Source: Sagittula salina (GTDB taxonomy: Bacteria > Pseudomonadota > Alphaproteobacteria > Rhodobacterales > Rhodobacteraceae). Taken from it: DNA of 64,000 nucleotides. A program made the translations under genes and the position numbers. The stretch lies in contig NZ_JAGISH010000001.1 of assembly GCF_017813235.1 (NCBI RefSeq), positions 248,001 to 312,000 on the forward strand, in the 5' to 3' direction. The number at the start of each line of letters is the position of its first letter. The first letter of the stretch is position 1. The notes beneath the pieces were generated by a model that did no database searches, was not told where the DNA came from, and saw only the letters and a program-made list of their open reading frames with translations. This document shows, one piece after another, positions 9,607-17,418 of this stretch.

Positions 9607-10686
9607 ATGGCATTGCCGGTCAGGAAACAGCTGAAGTACTGGGGGGTCGCCTTTGCGATCCTCGCGGTGGTGCTGTGGTTACTGGGAAACGTGTTGCTGC
9701 CTTTCGTGCTGGGCGGTGCCATTGCCTACTGCCTCGACCCCGTCGCCGACCGGCTGGAGAGGGCGGGCTTCTCGCGGGGGGCCTCCGTGGGCATCATCAC
9801 CGTTGTGGCGGTTCTGCTTTTCGTTGTTCTGGCCCTGGCCATCGTGCCGCTGCTGGTCAACCAGACGCTGCAACTCTTTGAAACGGCACCACAACTCTTT
9901 CGCGACCTGCAGGGTTTCCTGACCACGAAGTTCCCCTCGCTCATGCTCGAGGGCAACGTGGTGCAGGACACGCTTGTTTCCATCGGCGACGCGATCAAGG
10001 CCAAGGGCGGCGCTGTCGTGGAAACCGCGCTGACCTCCGTCGGCTCCGTGCTGAACGTGCTGATGCTGTTCCTGATCGTGCCGGTGGTGGCGGTCTACAT
10101 GCTGGTGGACTGGGACCGCATGATCGCCCAGATCGATGGCCTCGTGCCGCTCGACCACCGCGAAACCATCCGCCATATCGCGCGCCAGATCGACGCCGTG
10201 CTGGCGGGCTTCATCCGTGGCATGGGGTCCGTCATGCTGATCCTCGGCACCTACTACGCCGTCGCCCTCTGGGCCGTCGGCCTGCAGTTCGGATTGGTGG
10301 TGGGCGTGGTCGCGGGGCTGCTGACCTTCATCCCCTATGTCGGCGCCATTGTCGGCGGCGGCCTCGCGCTCGGGCTGGCGCTTTTCCAGTTCTGGGGCGA
10401 GTGGTGGTGGATCGTTGCAGTCTGGGCGATCTTCCAGTCCGGCCAGTTCATCGAGGGCAACATCATCACCCCCCGCCTTGTGGGCGAATCCGTCGGCCTG
10501 CATCCGGTCTGGCTGTTGCTCGCGCTCTCGGTCTTCGGCACGCTCTTCGGTTTCATCGGCCTGCTGGTGGCGGTGCCGCTGGCCGCCGCGCTCGGCGTCA
10601 TCGTGCGCTTCCTCGCAGATCGCTACCGCGGCTCCCGGCTGTACCTCGGGATCACGGACCCGACAGGAAGCGACCCTCAGGCATGA
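9607..10686 (+). CDS. AI-2E family (PerM-like) permease
   Basis: A 359-residue polytopic inner-membrane protein of the AI-2E transporter/PerM family. Hydrophobic segments occur near residues 15-35, 38-50, 60-85, 145-170, 205-235, 240-270 and 300-340. Family text includes FVLGGAIAYCLDPVADRLER near the N-terminus and the late GNIITPRLVGESVGLHP. The substrate cannot be told from sequence; members export diverse small solutes and the autoinducer name is historical. The start at 9607 has AGGAG ten bases upstream. Its stop overlaps the next start as ATGA, so it is coupled to the Hda-like gene. Confidence 0.88.
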   Translation: MALPVRKQLKYWGVAFAILAVVLWLLGNVLLPFVLGGAIAYCLDPVADRLERAGFSRGASVGIITVVAVLLFVVLALAIVPLLVNQTLQLFETAPQLFRDLQGFLTTKFPSLMLEGNVVQDTLVSIGDAIKAKGGAVVETALTSVGSVLNVLMLFLIVPVVAVYMLVDWDRMIAQIDGLVPLDHRETIRHIARQIDAVLAGFIRGMGSVMLILGTYYAVALWAVGLQFGLVVGVVAGLLTFIPYVGAIVGGGLALGLALFQFWGEWWWIVAVWAIFQSGQFIEGNIITPRLVGESVGLHPVWLLLALSVFGTLFGFIGLLVAVPLAAALGVIVRFLADRYRGSRLYLGITDPTGSDPQA

Positions 10687-11375
10687 CACACCCCGAACAG
10701 CTGCCGCTGCCCCTGCCCGTCCGCGAGGCGCTGGGGCGTGAGGATTTCTTTGTCAGTTCCGCCAATGCGCTGGCCGTGGCATTGGTGGAACGGTGGGAGG
10801 AATGGCCCGCCCGCAAGATGGTGCTCTGCGGGCCGAAGGGGTCTGGCAAGACCCATCTGGCCCACGTCTGGGCGCGGCTGACCGGTGCGCCTATCATCGC
10901 GGCCAAGAGCCTGTTGCAGGCGGATATTCCCGCGCTCGCCGCCGCCCCGGTCTGCATCGAGGATATCGAAGCCATCGCCGGCGACCGACCGGCGGAAGAG
11001 GCGCTGTTTCATCTGCACAACCTCGCTTTGGCGCAGGGCCATGCGCTGTTGCTGACCGCGGGGCGCGATCCGACGCATTGGCCGCTGGTGCTGCCGGACC
11101 TGAAAAGCCGCATGATGGGCGCGCAGGTCGCGCACCTCGGTGCCCCGGACGATGCGCTTCTGACGGCGGTCATGGCAAAGCTTTTCGCCGACCGTCAGCT
11201 GATGCCGACACCGGACGTCCTGATGTGGCTGACCCGGAACATGCCGCGCAGCCAGGCCATGGCCCGCGCCGTGGTGGCTGCTGTCGATGAGGCGAGCCTT
11301 GCCCACCGGAGGCGCGTGACCCGCGCGCTGGCCGCCGAGGTTCTGGCACAGCTCACCGGACCCTCGGCGCACTGA
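10683..11375 (+). CDS. hdaA: Hda-like DnaA-family ATPase
   Basis: A 230-residue AAA+ protein resembling DnaA domain III but lacking the C-terminal DNA-binding domain, as in Hda/HdaA. Walker A is GPKGSGKT at residues 50-57, the Walker B region is VCIEDIEAI near residue 92, and the C-terminal lid includes MPRSQAMARAVVAAVD. The family stimulates ATP hydrolysis by DnaA on the DNA-loaded sliding clamp and so limits re-initiation. The N-terminal QLPLPLP fits a clamp-binding motif. The start overlaps the permease stop by four bases. Confidence 0.88.
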   Translation: MTHPEQLPLPLPVREALGREDFFVSSANALAVALVERWEEWPARKMVLCGPKGSGKTHLAHVWARLTGAPIIAAKSLLQADIPALAAAPVCIEDIEAIAGDRPAEEALFHLHNLALAQGHALLLTAGRDPTHWPLVLPDLKSRMMGAQVAHLGAPDDALLTAVMAKLFADRQLMPTPDVLMWLTRNMPRSQAMARAVVAAVDEASLAHRRRVTRALAAEVLAQLTGPSAH

Positions 11376-11639
11376 CTTTCCCTCCGGCCTGCCCGCCCTA
11401 CGATCTTTCGCCGCGCGCCTTTGTCAGCTTCAGGAAAACCCCTCGGAGGGTGATGCCCGATCCATGCCCCGATTGACCGCACGGCTGGTGAATACGCCAA
11501 GGGGAATATTTGTCTGTCGGGAACAAAGTCTCCGACGCGATCGCAGGCAGCGTTGCCTCCCTTGCTCCCGCCGCCAATCGGGCGCACAACAAGAGGGAGA
11601 CGTCATTAAACCTTTGCATGCCCCAATCATAAGCCCGCC

Positions 11640-13814
11640 ATGACCATCGCCGATTTCCTGAAGTCCCCGCTGCCGCCCGCCACCGATTTTCCCGACCTCG
11701 ACCGCGAGGGGCCGGGGCGCTTCTTCAACCGCGAGCTTTCGTGGCTGGGGTTCAACTGGCGCGTGCTGGAAGAGGCCGAAAACCCCCGCGTCCCTCTGCT
11801 GGAACGGGTGCGCTTCCTGTCAATCTCGGCCACCAACCTCGATGAATTCTACACTGTCCGCGTGGCGGGCCTGCGCGAACTTGCGCACAACGGCAATACC
11901 ACCCCCGCCGCCGACGGGCTGACCCCTGCCCAGCAACTGGTCCTGATCGACGAGGACGCACGCCGGCTGATGGCCGGTCAGCAGCGCATTCTCGGCACGC
12001 TGAAACGTCAGATGGCGGAGGAAGGTATCCACGTCGTCACCCGCGACGCCCTGACAGAGACCGACCGCAAGCACCTGAACGAGGCATACCTAAATCAGGT
12101 CTTCCCTATTCTTTCGCCGCTGGCAATCGACCCGGCGCATCCCTTCCCCTTCATCGCCAATATGGGCTACTGCCTCGCGCTGCAGCTGGAACGCCTCCGG
12201 GATAAGCGCCCGTTGCAGGCGTTGCTGCCGATTCCGGCGCAGATCGATCGTTTCATGCCGCTGCCCTCCGAGGCGGGGCAACACCGGTTCATCCTGCTCG
12301 AAGACGTCGTGCTGTTGCACATCGACAGCCTGTTTCCCGGTTACCGCGAGAAGAACCACTTCGGATTCCGGGTGCTGCGCGACAGCGACCTCGAGGTGGA
12401 GGAAGAGGCCGAAGACCTCGTCCGCGAATTCGAGGTCGCGCTGAAGCGGCGCCGCCGCGGCGAAGTGGTGCGGTTGACCATCTCTGCGGGCGCGCCGAAG
12501 GCGCTGCGCGAGATCGTCATGCGCGAGTTGCACGTTGTGCCGGAGGAAGTCATCGAGCTGGACGGCATGATCGGCGCTGCGGATACAAAGGAGCTGGTGC
12601 TCGACGCCCGGCCCGACTTGCTCTGGCCGATATTCACGCCGCGCGTACCCGAACGTGTGCAGGATCACGATGGCAATATGTTCGACGCGATCAAGCAAAA
12701 GGACATGCTGCTGCACCACCCCTACGAGACCTTCGACATGGTGGTGCGCTTTCTCAGTCAGGCAGCGCTGGACCCTGACGTGGTGGCGATCAAGCAGACG
12801 CTTTATCGCACGTCGAAGAACTCTCCCATCGTCGCCGCGCTCTGCGAGGCGTCGGAGGACGGCAAATCCGTCACCGCGCTGGTCGAGCTCAAGGCGCGCT
12901 TTGACGAGGCCGCCAATATCCGCCAGTCGCGGCGGCTCGAACGGTCGGGCGCGCATGTGGTCTACGGGTTTCTCGAATGGAAGACCCACGCCAAGATTTC
13001 ACAGGTGGTGCGCCGCGAGGGCGACCGGCTGGTGACCTACACCCACTGGGGAACGGGCAACTACCATCCGATCACGGCCAAGATCTACACTGACCTCAGC
13101 TTTTTCACCTGTGACGCGGCACTGGGACGCGACGCGGCGAAACTGTTCAACTACATGTCCGGCTACGCAATGCCCGAGGGGCTGGAGAACCTCCTGATCT
13201 CTCCCCATACGCTGAAGACCGGCATGATCGAGCTGATCGAGAAAGAGATCGATCACGCCCACGCGGGCAAGCCGGCGCAGATCTGGCTGAAGATGAACTC
13301 CCTCATCGAACCCGACATGATCGACGCGCTCTATCGCGCCAGCCAGGCCGGGGTGCGGGTCGACTGCGTCATTCGCGGCATCTGCGGGTTGCGGCCCGGG
13401 ATTACCGGCCTGTCCGAGAACATCCGCGTCAAATCCATAATCGGCCGTTTTCTGGAACATTCGCGGATCGCCTGTTTCGGCAACGGCCATGGTCTGCCGC
13501 ATGGAAAGGCGCGCGTCTTCATGTCCTCCGCCGACTGGATGGGGCGCAACCTGAACCGCCGGATCGAAACCGGGGTCGAGATCATGAACCCCACCGTCAA
13601 GGCACAGATCGTCAGCCAGATCATGGCTGCCAACCTCGCGGACACCGCGCAAAGCTGGGTCATGGAGCCTTCGGGCCAGTTCACCCGCCACGCAGTGCCG
13701 GAGGGGGATTTTTCCTTCAACTGCCACCGCTTCTTCATGGAGAACCCCTCGCTCTCGGGACGCGGATCCGCGGGAGCGAAGGACGTGCCGCAGCTCACCC
13801 ATACCGAGGATTAA
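11640..13814 (+). CDS. ppk1: Polyphosphate kinase 1
   Basis: PPK1 reversibly polymerises the gamma-phosphate of ATP into polyphosphate. The 724-residue protein has the N-domain start RFFNRELSWLGFNWRVLEEA, the SATNLDEFYTVRV segment, the ATP-site FDMVVRFL region, and the phosphodiesterase-like catalytic part with KTHAKISQVVRR and THWGTGNYHP (phosphohistidine region) and SRIACFGNGHG. It follows the Hda-like gene with a 264-base gap in which I see no gene. I see no good ribosome site at 11640, but no better start fits the family N-terminus. The matching ppx lies 5 kb downstream, beyond the flagellin genes. Confidence 0.97.
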   Translation: MTIADFLKSPLPPATDFPDLDREGPGRFFNRELSWLGFNWRVLEEAENPRVPLLERVRFLSISATNLDEFYTVRVAGLRELAHNGNTTPAADGLTPAQQLVLIDEDARRLMAGQQRILGTLKRQMAEEGIHVVTRDALTETDRKHLNEAYLNQVFPILSPLAIDPAHPFPFIANMGYCLALQLERLRDKRPLQALLPIPAQIDRFMPLPSEAGQHRFILLEDVVLLHIDSLFPGYREKNHFGFRVLRDSDLEVEEEAEDLVREFEVALKRRRRGEVVRLTISAGAPKALREIVMRELHVVPEEVIELDGMIGAADTKELVLDARPDLLWPIFTPRVPERVQDHDGNMFDAIKQKDMLLHHPYETFDMVVRFLSQAALDPDVVAIKQTLYRTSKNSPIVAALCEASEDGKSVTALVELKARFDEAANIRQSRRLERSGAHVVYGFLEWKTHAKISQVVRREGDRLVTYTHWGTGNYHPITAKIYTDLSFFTCDAALGRDAAKLFNYMSGYAMPEGLENLLISPHTLKTGMIELIEKEIDHAHAGKPAQIWLKMNSLIEPDMIDALYRASQAGVRVDCVIRGICGLRPGITGLSENIRVKSIIGRFLEHSRIACFGNGHGLPHGKARVFMSSADWMGRNLNRRIETGVEIMNPTVKAQIVSQIMAANLADTAQSWVMEPSGQFTRHAVPEGDFSFNCHRFFMENPSLSGRGSAGAKDVPQLTHTED

Positions 13815-14059
13815 GGAAGCTTTCGGCATCCTTGCCGGATTTGACCAGGCGTTGGACGGCCGGACACCATGTACAGGATCGAATGGCCCTTGCATGACCG
13901 CGATCGTGCGGGGTCTTTACGCCAATTTTCAGAGAAGTTTTTTCTGGTTGATTCAACCACTTAACGCGTTCTGGTTACAGGCTTGGCAAGCCTTGCGGCA
14001 ACATCTGGGCGCGACGCCTTTTTGCTGCCTCAAAATGACCCCCAGAGGGACGCAAATTG

Positions 14060-14074
14060 TTAAATAGACCTTAA
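14060..14074. promoter_or_regulatory. CtrA-type box TTAA-N7-TTAA
   Basis: TTAA at 14060-14063, seven bases, TTAA at 14071-14074. This is an exact match to the full CtrA consensus and lies 154 bases upstream of the flagellin 1 start. CtrA controls motility genes in many Rhodobacterales; binding here is inferred. Confidence 0.6.
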
Positions 14075-14165
14075 GCGCCAGAGGGCAATTTCCCCCCTGC
14101 ACCACAAGTGGCGCGGACATGCCAATCAGGGCGTGGTCCGCAGCGTCAGAAGGACGGTTCTGAAA

Positions 14166-14206
14166 GCCGGAACGGAAAGACCGGCACATCCCGGCGCAAA
14201 GGCGCC
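14166..14206 (+). promoter_or_regulatory. Folded 5' leader of flagellin 1
   Basis: Stem 1 is GCCGG 14166-14170 with CCGGC 14181-14185; stem 2 is GGCGC 14193-14197 with GCGCC 14202-14206 around AAAG. The same two-stem arrangement precedes flagellin 2 with a compensatory change in stem 2. The start codon follows 21 bases later. A post-transcriptional control site, for example for FlbT, is possible. Confidence 0.45.
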
Positions 14207-14227
14207 AAGAACCGAAAGGCGACAAAC

Positions 14228-15520
14228 ATGTCGAGTATCCTCACGAACAACAGCGCGACCGCTGCCCTGCAGACGTTGAAAGGCATCAACAGGCAGATGG
14301 GCACGGTCCAGAATCAAATTTCCACCGGCAAACGCGTGAGTTCCGCCAAGGACAACGCCGCCGTCTGGGCAATCTCGAAGGCGATGGAGTCCGACGTCGC
14401 GGGCTTCAAGAAGGTCTCGGAAAGCCTCTCGCTTGGCCAGGCGACCATCTCGGTGGCCCGCCAGGGTGCGGAAACCGTGACCGAGCTGCTCACCCAGGTC
14501 AAAGAAAAGATCGTCTCCGCCCAGGAAGAGAACGTCGACCGCGACAAGATCCAGACGGACATCGCGGCGCTGCGTGATCAGGTGTCCGCCGTCGTCGGCG
14601 CGGCCCAGTTCAACGGCCAGTACATGCTGCAGAACACCTCGACCACGGCCAACTCCGGCGGCATCAACGTCCTGGCCTCCATCGACCGGTCGTTCGACGG
14701 CGTGACCTCCTCCGACATCCGCGTGGTCAAGCAGGACCTCGGCACCGGCTCGTCCGAAATCGGCGCATCGCTTACCGCGCTCACCGGCGCCGCGAACAAC
14801 GTGGCCGGCGACGGTGACGGCGCGGCCTTCCTGTTGACCGGTGCTGCCACCGCGCCCACGGCCACCTCGACCTTCGGCACAGCGGCGACGGGCACCGTGG
14901 CGGCGGGTACGGCCTTCTCCATCGCGATCTCCGGCTCCGCCGGTGGTGGTCTGACCAATACCTCCGACCGCAATGACATTTCCTTTGTGGCCCGTGAGGG
15001 CGACACCTATGCGGATGTCGTCGAAGGTCTGGCCGCCTCGTTCAATGCCTACGTGGCAGAGGAACTCGGCAGCGGGACCTCGGTCGGGGCATCGGCCAGC
15101 GGCAACACCCTGACCATGACCGGTCACGACAGCACCGGCCCGAACTTCTCGATGATCGTAAACGAGTATGCGGCGAGCTCCGACACCACCATCGGAGGCC
15201 GCCTCGCCGCCCTGAGCGACGTCGACGTCTCGACGCAGGCGGGTGCCGATGCGGCGCTGGCTTCGATCGACGGGCTGATCAACATCGCCATCGACTCGGC
15301 CGCCGCTTTCGGTTCCGCAGAGATGCGCATCGAAAGCCAGAAGGACTTCGTGTCCGGTCTGACCGACGCGCTCAAGTCCGGCATCGGCACACTTGTCGAC
15401 GCCGACATGGAAGCAACCTCGGCACGGCTTCAGGCCCTGCAGGTCCAGCAACAGCTGGGCATCCAGGCCATGAGCATTGCCAACAGCGCGCCGCAATCGC
15501 TGCTGGGTCTCTTCCGCTAA
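14228..15520 (+). CDS. fliC: Flagellin, copy 1
   Basis: A 430-residue flagellin, the filament subunit exported by the flagellar type III apparatus. It has the conserved N-terminal D0/D1 helices (MSSILTNNSATAALQTL, STGKRVSSAKDNAAVWAISK, VSESLSLGQATISVARQGAE, LRDQVSAVVGAAQFNGQ) and the C-terminal D1/D0 helices (SGIGTLVDADMEATSARLQA, LQVQQQLGIQAMSIANSAPQ, SLLGLFR). The middle region (about 150-350) is rich in Gly, Ala, Ser and Thr and almost identical in layout to copy 2. The start is the ATG after GAAAGGCGACAAAC; an open frame upstream is leader sequence. CtrA box and folded leader lie upstream, a hairpin array downstream. Confidence 0.96.
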   Translation: MSSILTNNSATAALQTLKGINRQMGTVQNQISTGKRVSSAKDNAAVWAISKAMESDVAGFKKVSESLSLGQATISVARQGAETVTELLTQVKEKIVSAQEENVDRDKIQTDIAALRDQVSAVVGAAQFNGQYMLQNTSTTANSGGINVLASIDRSFDGVTSSDIRVVKQDLGTGSSEIGASLTALTGAANNVAGDGDGAAFLLTGAATAPTATSTFGTAATGTVAAGTAFSIAISGSAGGGLTNTSDRNDISFVAREGDTYADVVEGLAASFNAYVAEELGSGTSVGASASGNTLTMTGHDSTGPNFSMIVNEYAASSDTTIGGRLAALSDVDVSTQAGADAALASIDGLINIAIDSAAAFGSAEMRIESQKDFVSGLTDALKSGIGTLVDADMEATSARLQALQVQQQLGIQAMSIANSAPQSLLGLFR

Positions 15521-15526
15521 CCGAAT

Positions 15527-15620
15527 GAAGCGTCCCCGGGACGCGCCCCACCCCCGGTAGAAAGCCGGGGCGGGGCAGCGGACCCGGGGACGCTTCCCCG
15601 GCCCGATAAAGGGCCGGGGA
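15527..15620. terminator. Nested hairpins after flagellin 1
   Basis: A 14-base arm at 15527-15540 pairs perfectly with 15583-15596 and encloses a second GC-rich imperfect stem around TAGAAAG. It is followed by a 10-base-pair hairpin, 15595-15604 with 15611-15620 around GATAAA, so the structures overlap by two bases. They begin 7 bases after the flagellin 1 stop. Termination or mRNA 3' stabilisation is likely. Confidence 0.6.
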
Positions 15621-15720
15621 GCTCACCACTCGGAACACGGGTGGTCGTATCGCAGGGCCCAGGGCACCAAAACGCCCGCAAGCCACCTGCATTCGTCAGA
15701 AGACGCTTTTCCCGAAGCTG

Positions 15721-15754
15721 GCCGGAAGGTCGGCACAACCGGCGTAAACACGCC
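15721..15754 (+). promoter_or_regulatory. Folded 5' leader of flagellin 2
   Basis: GCCGG 15721-15725 pairs with TCGGC 15730-15734, and GGCGT 15741-15745 pairs with ACGCC 15750-15754 around AAAC. Compared with flagellin 1, the loop-closing C-G pair has become T-A, which keeps the stem. The flagellin 2 start follows 26 bases later. Confidence 0.45.
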
Positions 15755-15780
15755 ATGCCATGATGAAAGGCGCACTCGAT

Positions 15781-17076
15781 ATGTCGAGCATTCTTACAAA
15801 CACCGGTGCAATGACCGCTCTCCAGACCCTGAAGATGGTCAACCGTTCGCTGGGTGAAACCCAGAGCATGATCTCCACCGGCAAGCGCGTTGCCACCGCC
15901 AAGGACAACTCCGCAGTCTGGGCCATCTCGAAGGCCATGGAGTCCGACGTGGCAGGCTTCAAGCGCATCTCTGACTCGCTCTCCCTCGGCCAGGCCACCA
16001 TCGACGTCGCCCGCAAGGGCGCCGAAACGGTGACCGACCTGCTGACACAGGTAAAGGAAAAGATCGTCGCCTCGCAGGAAGAGAACGTCGACCGAAACAA
16101 GATCCAGACGGACATCAACGCCCTGCGCGACCAGATCTCGGCCGTTGTCGGAGCGTCCCAGTTCAACGGGCAGTACCTACTGGAGAACACCTCACAGACC
16201 GCCGGAACGGGTGGCATCAACGTGCTGGCGTCCATCGACCGTTCCAGCGACGGCAGCGTCTCTTCGACCGACATACGCGTGAACAAGCAGGATCTTGGCA
16301 CCGGTGCCTCCGAAATCGGCGCAGCGCTGACGGCACTCACTGGTGCCGCGAACAACCTGGCCGGCGACGGTGACGGCGCGGCCTTCCTGATGACCGGCGC
16401 GGCGACGGCCCCCACGGGGACAACGACCTTCGGCACGGCAGCGACCGGCACGGTGGCGGCAGGCACAGCCTTCTCCATCGCCATCTCCGGCTCTGCCGGC
16501 GGTGGACTCACGAACACCGCCGGCCGCAACGACATCTCCTTCGTGGCGCGCGAGGGTGATACCTATGCCGATGTGGTGTCCGGCCTGACTGCGGCATTCA
16601 ACGCCTACGCTACGGCAGATCAGGGCGCGAGCACTTCGGTCGGTGCCGTATCCAGCGGCAACACGATCACCTTCACCGGACATGACAGTGTTGGCCCGAA
16701 CTTCTCGCTGACGGTGAACGAGTATGCGTCCGACTCGACCACGACCATCGGCGGCCGCCTCTCGGCGTTGAGCGATGTAGACGTCACCACGCAGTCTGGT
16801 GCGGATGCGGCGCTGACAGCGATCGACGGGCTTATCGACATCGCCATCGACTCGGCCTCCGCCTTCGGTTCGGCCCAGATGCGGATCGAGACGCAGTCCG
16901 ACTTCGTCACCGGCCTGACCGACGCGCTGCGCTCCGGGATCGGCACCTTGGTCGATGCCGACATGGAAGCGACCTCTGCCCGCCTGCAGGCCCTGCAGGT
17001 GCAGCAGCAGCTTTCCATTCAGGCCATGTCGATCGCCAATCAGGCGCCGCAGTCACTGCTGTCGCTGTTCCGCTAA
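15781..17076 (+). CDS. fliC: Flagellin, copy 2
   Basis: A 431-residue flagellin closely similar to copy 1 along its whole length, including the central region (shared TFGTAATGTVAAGTAF, SIAISGSAGGGLTN and VNEYA). Differences are scattered substitutions such as ENTSQTAGTGG for QNTSTTANSGG, indicating a duplication that has drifted. I start at the ATG at 15781 (MSSILTNTGAMTALQTL) because copies 1 and 3 begin with the same residues and GAAAGG lies upstream; an in-frame ATG at 15760 would add seven residues. It has its own leader and a terminator-like hairpin after it. Confidence 0.95.
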   Translation: MSSILTNTGAMTALQTLKMVNRSLGETQSMISTGKRVATAKDNSAVWAISKAMESDVAGFKRISDSLSLGQATIDVARKGAETVTDLLTQVKEKIVASQEENVDRNKIQTDINALRDQISAVVGASQFNGQYLLENTSQTAGTGGINVLASIDRSSDGSVSSTDIRVNKQDLGTGASEIGAALTALTGAANNLAGDGDGAAFLMTGAATAPTGTTTFGTAATGTVAAGTAFSIAISGSAGGGLTNTAGRNDISFVAREGDTYADVVSGLTAAFNAYATADQGASTSVGAVSSGNTITFTGHDSVGPNFSLTVNEYASDSTTTIGGRLSALSDVDVTTQSGADAALTAIDGLIDIAIDSASAFGSAQMRIETQSDFVTGLTDALRSGIGTLVDADMEATSARLQALQVQQQLSIQAMSIANQAPQSLLSLFR

Positions 17077-17088
17077 ACGCCCCCAGGC

Positions 17089-17148
17089 GCGCGCCCTCAA
17101 TGGGCGCGCCCACACCAATGCTGCGGCCCGCAACCTCCTTGCGGGCCG
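17089..17148 (+). terminator. Two hairpins after flagellin 2
   Basis: GCGCGCCC 17089-17096 pairs with 17102-17109, and CGGCCCGCAA 17124-17133 pairs with TTGCGGGCCG 17139-17148. The second is followed by CACCTTTTG, the closest thing to a T tract here, so it is a reasonable rho-independent terminator. Confidence 0.6.
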
Positions 17149-17418
17149 TCACCTTTTGTAACGCGAGCAAAGACTGCCGGAGCGAATCTTTGCAGGCCAT
17201 AAAGGTTTGTTCATTAGTGTTGAGAGGCACTTACCCGAGGTGGCGCGGCGCCGCGACAGGCACACCGCAGGTTCAGAATGCCAGTCCCAGGTTCAGAATG
17301 CCAGTCCAGGGAACCGGGCGCGGGTCTTCCCCGCGTGACGGATCTTCCGACAGGAGCAGTCCGAAAAACACGGTTCAGAGTTCGACCGAGCGATCAGGTA
17401 AGCGACCAGGATACAGCC
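17149..17418 (+). promoter_or_regulatory. Flagellin 3 upstream region
   Basis: The non-coding stretch between flagellins 2 and 3 (342 bases in all, the first part being the terminator). It lacks the two-stem leader of copies 1 and 2 and has no TTAA-N7-TTAA box. It holds a perfect 20-base tandem duplication at 17268-17307 and a CGCGGG/CCCGCG hairpin near 17320-17335. No promoter is assignable with confidence. Confidence 0.4.
17268..17307. repeat. 20-base perfect tandem duplication
   Basis: 17268-17287 and 17288-17307 are identical and directly adjacent (CAGGTTCAGAATGCCAGTCC). It lies 112 bases before the flagellin 3 start and looks like a recent replication slip. Confidence 0.9.

Larger units (their letters stand above)
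13815..14227 (+). promoter_or_regulatory. Flagellin 1 control region (413 bases, no gene)
   Basis: No coding sequence is convincing here. It contains a 15-base palindrome at 13945-13959 (TGGTTGA-T-TCAACCA), an AT-rich stretch at 13926-13965, a perfect CtrA-type box at 14060-14074 and a structured leader at 14166-14206 just before the flagellin start. I could not place a convincing sigma-28 or sigma-54 promoter. Confidence 0.6.

Noticed and set aside
13979..13998. Sigma-54 promoter (TTGGCAAGCCTTGC) before flagellin 1
   Set aside because: The GG to GC spacing is 8 instead of 10 bases, so it does not meet the -24/-12 rule.
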